A program made the position numbers and the translations under genes. The notes under the pieces were generated by a model that ran no database searches, was not told the origin of the DNA, and saw only the letters and a list, made by a program, of their open reading frames with translations. A DNA stretch of 10,941 nt from Sporomusaceae bacterium (GTDB lineage: Bacteria; Bacillota_C; Negativicutes; Sporomusales_B; UBA7701), in assembly GCA_022839045.1 (NCBI GenBank), contig JALHDI010000094.1, positions 1 to 10,941 of the forward strand. The letters are read 5' to 3'. Of this stretch, positions 1 to 6,393 are shown one piece after another (the stretch's first letter is position 1; every line of letters begins with the position of its first letter).

Positions 1-602
1 AGCATATCCTGCTTGAACGTTTCGTCGCTGACCCCTAAAGTGGCGGCGACGTCCCGCCGGGTGTTGTTGATCTTTTTCATTTCCAGGATGCTGGCCGGGG
101 TTTGGCCGGCGTTTTCGGCGAGGAGGCCGGCCACGGCGATGTCGCGGGTTTTGTAGCCCTGGTCGAGGAGGCCGAGGACGGTGGCCCGGTCGAAGCCGAG
201 CTTGGCGTTCAATCTGTCGGCCGCCAGCCCATGGAAGGTGGCTTTGGCCTGCTCTTTGGTCACGCCGAGGGTTTTGGCGACATCTTTCCAGGTGTTGTCG
301 CCGGTTTTGAGGTCGAGCACTTCGGCGAACGTTTTGCCGCTGGCCTTGGCGAGGAAGGCGGCCCGGTGGATGTCCCGGAAGCTGGCGCCGCCGTTCACGC
401 GGGCAAGGATGGTGTCCTTGCTGATGCCGTATGTTTCGGACAGGCGCTGGGCGGCCTTGTCAGGGTCGTGTTGACGCTTCTCCAGCGCCGGGCGGGCCTT
501 TTCGGCCTCGGCGGACTGGGCGAGCGGGGAGAGGGCGGCGCCGGCAAGAACGAACGCCCCGAGGACGAGGATGGCGACGGTCTTTTTACTGACTAGTCTC
601 AT
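1..602 (-). CDS. Secreted two-repeat protein, unknown function (partial, C-terminus outside window)
   Basis: The minus-strand frame is open for 200 codons from an ATG at 602-600 to the window edge. A GGAGG ribosome-binding site (611-615) lies 8 nt upstream of the ATG. Residues 1-32 form a signal peptide: MRLVSKK, a hydrophobic stretch VAILVLGAFVLAGAAL, then an AQSAEA cleavage region. The mature part contains two similar segments, about residues 50-120 and 127-200, with a period of 77 residues. Each starts AAxRL and continues with a G-rich turn plus RDI, an LA...G.T...L..K segment, and NT..DVA.TLGV near the end. The pattern looks all-helical, and I see no catalytic motif. I do not recognise the family. 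The gene follows a sensor kinase gene by 123 nt and has its own promoter with a Pho box, which suggests an exported phosphate-stress product. The plus-strand frame over the same bases lacks these features and is a shadow. Confidence 0.85.
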   Translation of the reverse strand, partial: MRLVSKKTVAILVLGAFVLAGAALSPLAQSAEAEKARPALEKRQHDPDKAAQRLSETYGISKDTILARVNGGASFRDIHRAAFLAKASGKTFAEVLDLKTGDNTWKDVAKTLGVTKEQAKATFHGLAADRLNAKLGFDRATVLGLLDQGYKTRDIAVAGLLAENAGQTPASILEMKKINNTRRDVAATLGVSDETFKQDM

Positions 603-660
603 TTGTCATACCTCCACATGAATCTTTATCTCATCAGCCTGATGCGGCTGTCTGAGGTAA

Positions 661-694
661 AGTATAGACCGGGAGTATGACAAATGTATGACAG
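661..694 (-). promoter_or_regulatory. Pho-box promoter of the secreted repeat protein gene
   Basis: On the minus strand two half-sites, CTGTCAT (694-688) and TTGTCAT (683-677), are separated by ACAT. The direct repeat therefore has an 11-bp period. This matches the E. coli PhoB box (CTGTCAT, 4-bp A/T spacer, CTGTCAT) at about 16 of 18 positions. A -10-like TATACT (666-661) begins exactly 10 nt after the box, the spacing known for PhoB-activated promoters where the box replaces the -35. The predicted start is near 654, leaving a ~50-nt leader before the GGAGG site. The likely regulator is the response regulator encoded just upstream (2123-2800). That link is inference. Confidence 0.7.
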
Positions 695-725
695 GAAAGA
701 TTAGGACGCGCAGCAGACGGACTTT

Positions 726-2126
726 TTACGCGCCCGAAACCGGGAGGGTGAAGGTGAACTTTGCCCCTTGGTCGAGCGTGCTTTCCAGGGTTATTTCGCC
801 GTTCATGGCCTGGACGAGGCGTTTGGTTATCGCCAGCCCGAGACCGGTGCCGCCGCCGCTACGGGAGCGCGATTTGTCGACCCGGTAGAAGCGGTCCCAG
901 ATGTAGGGCTGGTCCTCCGGAGGGATGCCGGGGCCGCGGTCGCCGACGGTTACGGCGACTTTGCCGGCGACGGGCTGCACGGTTATGACGATGGTTTCGC
1001 CGGCGGGCGAATGACGGGTGGCGTTGGAGACAAGGTTGGCCACTATCTGGGTCAGACGGCCGGGATCGGCGAGCACGGGCGGGACGGAGGCGGGAGCGTC
1101 GATACGGAGGGTGAGGTTCTTTTCGGCGAGCAGGTGGTCGTATTTGGCGGTTTCGCGGTTCAGGAAGGCTACGAGGTCGGTTTTCTCGGGCACGATGGAC
1201 AGTTCGCCCGCTTCGAGCTGCGCCAGGTCGAGGAGGTCGCGGATGAGGCGGTCGATGCGCTGGCTTTCGCCGACGATGGTGGCCAGGTAGCGCTGCTGGT
1301 GTTCGGGATTTGCCGCCACGCCGTCGGCGAGGGCTTCGGCGAGGGCCTGGATGGAGGCGACCGGCGTCTTGAGCTCGTGGGAGACATTGGCGAGGAATTC
1401 GCGCCGGTTGTATTCGATTTTGGCCAGCGATTCGGCCATGGTGTTGAAGGTCCGGCCCAGGCGGCCGATCTCGTCGCCGCCGGTGGCGCCGGTGCGGCTG
1501 GCGTAGTCGCCGACGGCGAAACGGGCGGCGGCGTGGCTGATGTCGGCGAGGGGGCGGGTGAGGCCGCGGGATATGAAGAAACCGAGCAGGGCGGCGACCA
1601 GCGTGCCTAACAAGAGCGACAGGAGCAACAGGCGGTCGAGGGCTTGGACGGTCTGGTTGACGCCGGTGATGGGGGTATAGAGGAAGACGGCGGCGGGGGC
1701 CGCGGCGGTGTTGGACAGGGGAACGCCGACGATGATCGAGGGGTCGGCCTGGCGGCGGCCGCTGCGTACCCAGGACTGGGCGATTCCGGCGAAGAGGGTT
1801 TCGATTTGCCGCGCGTCTTCGGGGAAGTTCCTGAGCCAGCGGGGCGGCGGATTACCGGCGAGCACTTTTCCTTGCCTGTCGATGACCCAGATTCTGGTGC
1901 CGAGCAGTTTGCTGATTATATCCAGCCGGGAATTAAGGCGGCTGTTGTCGACTACCGGCGCCAGCGCGGCCGCGGTCGAATACCCGAGGTGCAGCATCTC
2001 GAGACGCTTGTTTTCCACTACCTGGCCGCGGACGAGGTAGGCCATCAGGGCGCCGAGGGTGACGGTGACCAGGAGGATGACGACGATATAGGAGATGAAG
2101 AGGCGGCTGAAGATCGAGCGGGTCAT
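726..2126 (-). CDS. Membrane sensor histidine kinase, PhoR-like
   Basis: The product is a 466-residue two-component sensor kinase. The order is TM1 (about 10-32), an extracytoplasmic region (about 33-163), TM2 (about 164-186), HAMP (about 187-239), HisKA with phospho-acceptor H250 in FLANVSHELKTP, and HATPase_c. The ATPase domain has an N box (NLVSNATRHS, N368), a G1 box (DRGPGI, 396-401) and a G2 box (GGTGLGLA, from about 425). All catalytic elements are intact. Its ATG overlaps the stop of the response regulator gene by 4 bp (ATGA), so the two are translationally coupled. The extracytoplasmic region is of unrecognised type. Length and layout fit PhoR/BaeS/ResE-type kinases. The PhoR assignment rests mainly on the Pho box downstream and could be wrong, because this architecture is shared by many kinases. 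Confidence 0.92.
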   Translation of the reverse strand: MTRSIFSRLFISYIVVILLVTVTLGALMAYLVRGQVVENKRLEMLHLGYSTAAALAPVVDNSRLNSRLDIISKLLGTRIWVIDRQGKVLAGNPPPRWLRNFPEDARQIETLFAGIAQSWVRSGRRQADPSIIVGVPLSNTAAAPAAVFLYTPITGVNQTVQALDRLLLLSLLLGTLVAALLGFFISRGLTRPLADISHAAARFAVGDYASRTGATGGDEIGRLGRTFNTMAESLAKIEYNRREFLANVSHELKTPVASIQALAEALADGVAANPEHQQRYLATIVGESQRIDRLIRDLLDLAQLEAGELSIVPEKTDLVAFLNRETAKYDHLLAEKNLTLRIDAPASVPPVLADPGRLTQIVANLVSNATRHSPAGETIVITVQPVAGKVAVTVGDRGPGIPPEDQPYIWDRFYRVDKSRSRSGGGTGLGLAITKRLVQAMNGEITLESTLDQGAKFTFTLPVSGA

Positions 2127-2800
2127 CTGGCGTTCACCTCGAATTTGTAGCCGGTGCCCCAGACGGTGTGGATGAAGGCGTTGTCCTTATCGGTGATTTT
2201 TTGGCGCAGCCTTTTGACGGTGGCGTCGACGGTGCGGTCGTCGCCTTCGAAGCCGTAACCCCACACGTTGGTGAGGAGCTGTTCGCGGGTGAAGACGATG
2301 CGCGGGTGGCGCGCCAGGAAAAGGAGGAGGTCGAATTCCTTGGGGGACAGGGTTATCGACCGGCCGCCTTTCTCGACCGCCTGGGTGGTGGGACGGATGG
2401 CGAGGCCGGGGAAGGTCAGTTCGTCGCCGTCGGCGAAGATGAGGCCGCTGCGCCTGAGTACCGCCTTGACCCTGGCCACCAGCTCGCGGGGGCTGAAGGG
2501 TTTGGTGACGTAATCGTCGGCGCCGAGGGAGAAGCCGGTGATCTTGTCGGCTTCGGTGCTTTTGGCGGTGAGGAAGATGACGGGGACGCGGCGGGTCAGC
2601 GCCCGGCATATTTCCCAGCCGGTGCGGCGGGGCAGCATGATGTCGAGGATCAAGAGGTCGGGCCGGGTTTCGACCTCGATTTCGATGGCGGCGTCGCCGT
2701 CGGCGGCGGTGTGGACGATGAAGCCTTCGCGTTCGAGGTAGAGCTGGACGACTTCGCGGATGCTGGCCTCGTCGTCGGCCACCAGTATTTTTACGGTCAT
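2123..2800 (-). CDS. OmpR/PhoB-family response regulator
   Basis: The product is a 225-residue regulator that receives phosphate from the adjacent kinase and binds DNA. The receiver domain (about 2-118) shows the acidic pair D9/D10, phospho-acceptor D53 in LLILDIMLP, T78 in FLTAK, and K100 in YVTKPFSP. The C-terminal winged helix (about 128-223) carries the OmpR-family signature: LTFPGLAI, LSPKEFDLLLFLARHP, FTREQLL..VWGY, DDRTVDATVKRLRQKI and a terminal GTGYKF. I chose the ATG at 2800 because GGAGG lies 7 nt upstream and MTVKILVADDE is the normal start of the domain. A longer reading from 2929 would add 43 residues unlike the family. The gene comes first in a kinase operon, diverging from panC. 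PhoB/PhoP identity is inferred from the Pho box at 675-694. Confidence 0.95.
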   Translation of the reverse strand: MTVKILVADDEASIREVVQLYLEREGFIVHTAADGDAAIEIEVETRPDLLILDIMLPRRTGWEICRALTRRVPVIFLTAKSTEADKITGFSLGADDYVTKPFSPRELVARVKAVLRRSGLIFADGDELTFPGLAIRPTTQAVEKGGRSITLSPKEFDLLLFLARHPRIVFTREQLLTNVWGYGFEGDDRTVDATVKRLRQKITDKDNAFIHTVWGTGYKFEVNAR

Positions 2801-2840
2801 TTTCGTTCCTCCGTGCTTGTATATATAGCGAAAAGGTGCT

Positions 2841-2846
2841 ATTATA
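2841..2846 (-). promoter_or_regulatory. -10 element of the response regulator operon
   Basis: A perfect TATAAT occurs on the minus strand 40 nt before the ATG at 2800, giving a start near 2834 and a ~34-nt leader containing GGAGG. No good TTGACA is found 16-18 nt upstream, so the promoter may need an activator. I see no Pho-box copy at the matching distance. Confidence 0.5.
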
Positions 2847-3006
2847 GTTGTGGTTAAGTTATCCTGGAAACTTGCCGGATAACGGGCGGCATCCATCACC
2901 GGAGCCGTACCTCCGCGGCTGTGTCTCAAAACGAATACATATCTTGGGTTTAGACCGCTTGGATCCGCAGGGACTGAGACGGCGAGGACCGGAGCGAGGT
3001 TAACGA

Positions 3007-3040
3007 GCCTTCCTGTCTTTTGCCGGGAAGCTTTTTTATT
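3007..3040 (+). terminator. Terminator-like hairpin in the panC leader
   Basis: The arms GC(c)TTCC (3007-3013) and GGAAGC (3026-3031) can pair with one bulged C. A run of six T, then ATT, follows from 3032. The structure is only about 6 bp, so it is a weak intrinsic terminator or attenuator. It lies 17 nt before the panC ribosome-binding site with no gene on this strand upstream. It may end stray transcription or attenuate panC. Confidence 0.4.
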
Positions 3041-3061
3041 TTCCGATGGGGAGGGTTATGA

Positions 3062-3916
3062 ATGGAGATCGTCACCAGGGTGGCGGACATAAGGGCGCTG
3101 GTGCGGCAGGCCAGGACGGCGGGCAAGACCGTCGGGCTGGTGCCGACGATGGGGTCCCTGCACGAGGGGCATCTGACGCTGATGCGGACGGCGCGGGCCG
3201 AGCACGGACTGGTCATCGCCAGCATTTTCGTCAATCCGCTGCAGTTCGGCCCCGACGAGGATTACGCCGTCTATCCGCGCGACCTGGAGCGGGACGCGCG
3301 CCTCGCGGCTTCCGCCGGGGTGGACGCGATTTTCGCGCCGCCGGTCGAGGAGATGTATCCGCAGGGCCCGGCCGACATGCTGACCTTCGTCGAGGTGAAG
3401 GACATCACCGAGCGCCTGTGCGGGGCGCGGCGGCCGGGGCACTTCCGCGGCGTGGCGACCGTGGTCGCCAAGCTGTTCAACATCGTCGCGCCCGATGTGG
3501 CCTATTTCGGCCAGAAGGACGCCCAGCAGGTCGTCGTCATCAGGCGGATGGCAGCCGACCTGAGCATGAAGGTGCGCATCGCGGCCGTGCCGATCGTGAG
3601 GGAAGCGGACGGTCTGGCACTTTCTTCGCGCAATGTGTACCTAAATCCTGCCGAACGGCAGGCGGCCCTCGTTCTCAGCCGGTCCCTCAGCGTGGCCGAG
3701 GAACTGCTCAAGGCCGGCCAGCGGGACGCGGCGGCCATCCGCGGGGCGCTGCAGGAAATTATTGCCAGCGAGCCGCTGGCCGCCTGCGACTATATTTCCG
3801 TATGCGATCCGTCCACTTTGAAGGAGCTGGACAGGGTCGGGGGCGCCGCGCTGGTGGCGCTGGCCGTAAGGATCGGCAAAACAAGACTGATCGATAATCT
3901 GCTGTGGGAGGGATAG
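3062..3916 (+). CDS. panC: Pantothenate synthetase (pantoate--beta-alanine ligase)
   Basis: The enzyme condenses pantoate with beta-alanine using ATP, via a pantoyl-adenylate, in the cytoplasm. It is the last step of vitamin B5 synthesis. The 284 residues match the usual family length. Visible signatures are [11 protein letters not shown] (28-37, with the HIGH-like ATP-binding histidines H34 and H37), FVNPLQFGP (56-64), the RPGHFRGV segment (124-131), YFGQKDAQQ (148-156), and [15 protein letters not shown] (180-194) ending in the SSRN nucleotide-binding motif. All key positions are intact. The ATG is 6 nt after GGGGAGGG. panD follows 2 nt after the stop, and its product supplies the beta-alanine. 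panB, which is often beside these genes, is not in the window. Codon use matches the neighbours. Confidence 0.98.
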   Translation: MEIVTRVADIRALVRQARTAGKTVGLVPTMGSLHEGHLTLMRTARAEHGLVIASIFVNPLQFGPDEDYAVYPRDLERDARLAASAGVDAIFAPPVEEMYPQGPADMLTFVEVKDITERLCGARRPGHFRGVATVVAKLFNIVAPDVAYFGQKDAQQVVVIRRMAADLSMKVRIAAVPIVREADGLALSSRNVYLNPAERQAALVLSRSLSVAEELLKAGQRDAAAIRGALQEIIASEPLAACDYISVCDPSTLKELDRVGGAALVALAVRIGKTRLIDNLLWEG

Positions 3917-3918
3917 TC

Positions 3919-4302
3919 ATGTTCCGCACCGTATTCAAGTCGAAGCTGCACCGGGCGACCGTAACCGAAGCCAATCTCAACTACGTGGGCAGCATCACCA
4001 TCGACGAGGACCTGCTGGACGCCGCCGATATCTGCGTCAACGAGAAGGTCCAGGTAGTCAACAACAACAACGGCGCACGGCTGGAGACGTACGCCATACC
4101 CGGGCAGCGCGGCTCGGGGGTAATCTGCCTGAACGGCGCCGCCGCCAGGCTGGTCCAGCCGGGCGATAAGGTTATTATAATCACCTACGCGGTTGTCGAT
4201 GACAAGGAGGCGAGAGCCTTCAAGCCGACGGTGGTGTTCCTCGACGACGCCAACCGCATCGCCGAGGTCAAGGACGCCGAGAAGCACGGGGAGATCCGCT
4301 GA
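3919..4302 (+). CDS. panD: Aspartate 1-decarboxylase proenzyme (pyruvoyl-dependent)
   Basis: The enzyme decarboxylates L-aspartate to beta-alanine, the co-substrate of PanC. The 127-residue proenzyme self-cleaves between G24 and S25 (YVG/SITID) to create the pyruvoyl group. Conserved residues fall at the classical E. coli numbering: K9, S25, R54, Y58 ([10 protein letters not shown]) and N72 (CLNGAAAR). I chose the ATG at 3919 because GGGAGG overlaps the end of panC just upstream and [16 protein letters not shown] is the canonical N-terminus. A reading from 3904 would add five residues inside panC. The 2-nt spacing from panC indicates one transcript. No maturation factor gene is visible nearby. 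A repeat element begins about 20 nt after the stop, so no ordinary terminator is seen. Confidence 0.98.
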   Translation: MFRTVFKSKLHRATVTEANLNYVGSITIDEDLLDAADICVNEKVQVVNNNNGARLETYAIPGQRGSGVICLNGAAARLVQPGDKVIIITYAVVDDKEARAFKPTVVFLDDANRIAEVKDAEKHGEIR

Positions 4303-4320
4303 TATTATGGGGTGCTTTTC

Positions 4321-4509
4321 AAGACCGTTCAGAAAGCCCCAGGTGCACGTCCTGATTACTCTGGTCTTGTCAGCGTTCTATGCTTTAGGCGATAATCTCG
4401 CGAACTGTGTGCGGGTCGCACCAAGGGCGCGCCGCTACGCGTACTCGGAACGTACGCTAGCAAGCGCCCGCCGGGGCAACGCAGCAGATGGGGCTTTATC
4501 AACGGTCTT
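4321..4509. repeat. MITE-like inverted-repeat element, copy 1
   Basis: The non-coding panD-birA gap is mostly filled by an element with imperfect terminal inverted repeats. The left end reads AAGACCGTTCAGAAAGCCCC and the right end GGGGCTTTATCAACGGTCTT. The arms pair over about 21 bp with two mismatches. The inside holds further small palindromes, for example GCGTAC with GTACGC around 4439-4458, and no ORF with an RBS. The last ~69 bp align with the end of the second copy at 6299-6367, sharing blocks such as AGCAAG, GCAACGC and GGGCTTTATCAACGG. The size (~187 bp), lack of a gene and intergenic position suggest a MITE or REP-like repeat. No clear target-site duplication is seen. Confidence 0.7.
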
Positions 4510-4510
4510 A

Positions 4511-4550
4511 TTGACAATTTGTTAACGTTTCCTTATCATGAAGATAACAA
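4511..4550 (+). promoter_or_regulatory. birA-bioY promoter with BirA (biotin) operator
   Basis: A near-consensus sigma-A promoter is visible: TTGACA (4511-4516), a 17-nt spacer, and TATCAT (4534-4539). Overlapping it are the arms TTGTTAAC (4519-4526) and GATAACAA (4543-4550), separated by 16 nt. This matches the Bacillota BirA operator (TTGTTAAC, 14-16 nt, GTTAACAA) except for one base. Bound biotinoyl-AMP-BirA would cover the spacer and start site, so birA and bioY should be repressed when biotin is plentiful. Confidence 0.82.
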
Positions 4551-4569
4551 TCCCCGGGAGGTGTGTGTG

Positions 4570-5556
4570 GTGCGCGGTGAGATACTGCAAATGCTGCGCG
4601 AGGAGCCGGGCCGCTACGTGTCGGGCGAGGAGGTTTCCCGCCGGCTGGCCGTGTCGCGGACGGCCATCTGGAAGCATATCCGGGCTCTCAAGCAGGACGG
4701 CTACGATATCGAAGCCCACCCCCGCCTGGGCTACCGCCTGTGCCGCACCCCCGACCTGCTGCTGCCGGCCGAGATCGAGGCCCGGTTGACCACCTGGCGC
4801 CTGGGGAGGCCGATAGCTTATTTCCGGCAGGTGGAGTCGACCAACAACGAGGCCAAGGCGCTGGCGGCGGCCGGCTGTCCGGAGGGGCAGATCGTCGTGG
4901 CCGAGGAGCAGTCGGTAGGACGGGGGCGGCTGTCGCGCGGCTGGTTTACCCCCTTCGCCAGAGGGGTATGGTTTTCGATCGTGCTGAGGCCGCCGTTCAG
5001 CCCCCACGACGCTCCCAAGTGCACGCTGCTGGCCGCCGTGGCCGTGTGCAGCGCCATCCGCCGGGCGACCGGCGTGGCCTGCGGCATCAAGTGGCCGAAC
5101 GATATTCTTTATGACGGCAAGAAGCTGGTGGGCATCCTCACCGAGATGTCGGCGGAGATGGATGCCATCAATCATATTGTCATCGGCATCGGGATCAACG
5201 TCAATATCGCCGCCGCCGATTTTCCCGTCGAGCTCCGCGAAGTCGCCACTTCGCTGTCCATCGCCGCGGGGCGGCCTTTGCCCCGGCTGGATATCCTCGT
5301 GGCCGTCCTCGAGGAATTGGAGCGGGTGTACGGGCAGGTGCTCGAGCACGGCTTCGCCCCCGTCCTCGCGGAGTGGCGGAACGAATCGGTGACGCTCGGC
5401 CGGGCGGTGGATGTTATCGGCCCCGGCCGCCGCTTTTCCGGGGTGGCGGCCGATATCGACGCCGACGGGGCGCTGCTGGTCCGGACCGCCGACGGGACGG
5501 AGCGGGTGCTGGCCGGCGACGTATCAATCAGGCCCGCAGAGGGAGGAGTAAGTTAA
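4570..5556 (+). CDS. birA: Bifunctional biotin--protein ligase / biotin operon repressor
   Basis: The protein makes biotinoyl-AMP and transfers biotin to carboxylase carrier domains. When idle it represses biotin genes. The 328 residues comprise an N-terminal winged HTH (about 3-57; SGEEVSRRLAVSRTAIWKHI, with LGYRL closing the wing), a catalytic domain and a small C-terminal SH3-like domain (about 282-328). Catalytic signatures are VESTNNEA (88-95), GRGRLSRGW (117-125, the biotinoyl-AMP loop), KWPNDILYDGKKLVGIL (174-190) and IGIGIN (205-210). The start is probably GTG at 4570, 8 nt after GGGAGG (4556-4561). GTG at 4567 is possible, and the TTG further upstream is unlikely because it lies in the operator. 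The gene is bicistronic with bioY (1 nt between stop and ATG) and self-regulated through the operator at 4519-4550. Confidence 0.97.
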   Translation: MRGEILQMLREEPGRYVSGEEVSRRLAVSRTAIWKHIRALKQDGYDIEAHPRLGYRLCRTPDLLLPAEIEARLTTWRLGRPIAYFRQVESTNNEAKALAAAGCPEGQIVVAEEQSVGRGRLSRGWFTPFARGVWFSIVLRPPFSPHDAPKCTLLAAVAVCSAIRRATGVACGIKWPNDILYDGKKLVGILTEMSAEMDAINHIVIGIGINVNIAAADFPVELREVATSLSIAAGRPLPRLDILVAVLEELERVYGQVLEHGFAPVLAEWRNESVTLGRAVDVIGPGRRFSGVAADIDADGALLVRTADGTERVLAGDVSIRPAEGGVS

Positions 5557-5557
5557 G

Positions 5558-6136
5558 ATGCCTATTCGCAACATGATTCTCGCCGGGCTGTTCGCCGCCC
5601 TCATCGCCATCAGTTCGCAGGTTTCCGTCGTGGTGCCCCCAAGCCCCGTGCCCCATACCCTGCAGGTGCCGTTCGTGCTGCTCGCCGGTCTGGTGCTGGG
5701 CGGCCGGTGGGGGTTCGTGAGCGTGGTGGTCTGGGTTTTGCTGGGGGTGTTCGGCCTGCCGGTGTTCTCGCAGGGCAAAGCCGGGGCGGCGGTGCTGCTC
5801 GGCCCGACCGGCGGGTTCCTGTTCGGGTTCATGCTGTGCGCGTACCTGGTCGGCCGGCTGACCGAACGCGCGGCCGACGGCTTCGGCAGGACGTTCGGCT
5901 ATATGATGCTGGGGCTGCTGGTCGCCTACGCGGTGGGGATGATCGGCTTCATGGCCAATTTCACCTTTTTCCTCAATAAGCCGATGACCTGGGAGAAGGC
6001 CGCGGCTCTGACCGTGGCGCCCTTCCTGCCGTACGACATCGTCAAGACGCTGATCGCCGCCTATGTCGGCGCCAGGGTGAGAAGGGCGCTGGCCAGGGCG
6101 GGGTATGTATTGACCGTCGAGCATAAAGGCCGCTAG
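5558..6136 (+). CDS. bioY: Biotin transporter, ECF substrate-binding component
   Basis: This is the integral-membrane S component that captures biotin. It works alone or with a shared ECF energising module (EcfA/A'/T), which is not in this window. The 192-residue hydrophobic protein has about six membrane segments. BioY family motifs are clear: VPHTLQVPFVLLAGLVLGGR (31-50), GLPVF (66-70), LLGPTGGFLFGF (80-91) and PYDIVKTLIAAYVG (158-171). The ATG lies 9 nt after GGGAGGAG (5541-5548), a site inside the end of birA, with the birA stop one base before the start. This coupling and the BirA operator upstream indicate biotin-controlled expression. No biotin synthesis genes are adjacent, so the locus may favour salvage. 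That last point is inference from a short window. Confidence 0.96.
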   Translation: MPIRNMILAGLFAALIAISSQVSVVVPPSPVPHTLQVPFVLLAGLVLGGRWGFVSVVVWVLLGVFGLPVFSQGKAGAAVLLGPTGGFLFGFMLCAYLVGRLTERAADGFGRTFGYMMLGLLVAYAVGMIGFMANFTFFLNKPMTWEKAAALTVAPFLPYDIVKTLIAAYVGARVRRALARAGYVLTVEHKGR

Positions 6137-6140
6137 TTAC

Positions 6141-6176
6141 GGCCGTTGATAGTTGATAAATGTTGATAAATATAAA
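6141..6176 (+). repeat. Triple GTTGATA repeat, possible coaX promoter region
   Basis: Just after the bioY stop come three copies of GTTGATA, at 6145-6151, 6152-6158 and 6162-6168, followed by TATAAA (6171-6176). TTGATA at 6146-6151 with TATAAA would be a promoter with a 19-nt spacer, which is long and weak. GGCCGTTGATA at 6141-6151 is also the exact reverse complement of the right end of the nearby inverted-repeat element (6357-6367), so this may be a leftover element end. Confidence 0.4.
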
Positions 6177-6190
6177 ACGGTTCACATCGA

Positions 6191-6367
6191 GGCCGTTCAG
6201 AAAGTCCGGATGCAAGGCGCACCGCAGGCGGCGCCGCGACGACGGCCCCGGATGGGCCTAGTGCCGGACGCGCCATGGATGGCGCCAGCGTCCGGCCGGC
6301 GTACTTGGTTGCGTACGTTGAGCAAGACGCCGAGGAGCAACGCCGCAGCCGGGCTTTATCAACGGCC
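6191..6367. repeat. MITE-like inverted-repeat element, copy 2
   Basis: This is a second member of the family at 4321-4509, in the same orientation. The left end is GGCCGTTCAGAAAGTCCGG (6191-6209) and the right end GGGCTTTATCAACGGCC (6351-6367). The outer GGCCGTT and AACGGCC pair perfectly. Inside, arms GCCGGACG (6263-6270) and CGTCCGGC (6289-6296) enclose the inner palindrome GCGCCATGGATGGCGC, giving a strong hairpin. The middle parts of the two copies differ, while both ends and the right ~69 bp are conserved. No gene with an RBS is present. The short ATG frame at 6153-6410 merely crosses the repeat into coaX. Confidence 0.7.
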
Positions 6368-6393
6368 GACACAGATAGCAAGGGGAGATTTAA

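Larger units (their letters stand above)
2801..3061. other. Divergent intergenic region, regulator operon / panC
   Basis: The 261 bp hold the regulator's -10 and RBS on the minus strand and the panC leader on the plus strand. A small hairpin with arms AGCCG and CGGCT lies near 2904-2921. A GC-rich purine-rich stretch at about 2970-3005 has no assignable function, and a hairpin with a U-run lies at 3007-3040. The GGGGAGGG ribosome-binding site of panC is at 3048-3055. No convincing ORF, tRNA or recognised riboswitch is seen, and I could not place a panC promoter with confidence. Confidence 0.6.

Noticed and set aside
102..596. Plus-strand open frame opposite the secreted repeat protein
   Set aside because: It has no RBS and a Gly/Glu-rich shadow composition. 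The opposite strand has a signal peptide, RBS, promoter and internal protein repeats.
768..1610. Long plus-strand frame opposite the sensor kinase
   Set aside because: It is an antisense shadow of a GC-rich kinase gene whose motifs are all intact on the minus strand.
2801..2929. N-terminal extension of the response regulator
   Set aside because: It would include the promoter -10 and the RBS, and it does not resemble the receiver family.
4193..4525. Frame crossing the end of panD into the repeat element
   Set aside because: It has no RBS, an Arg/Ser-rich start that is a panD frame shadow, and a remainder that is repeat DNA.
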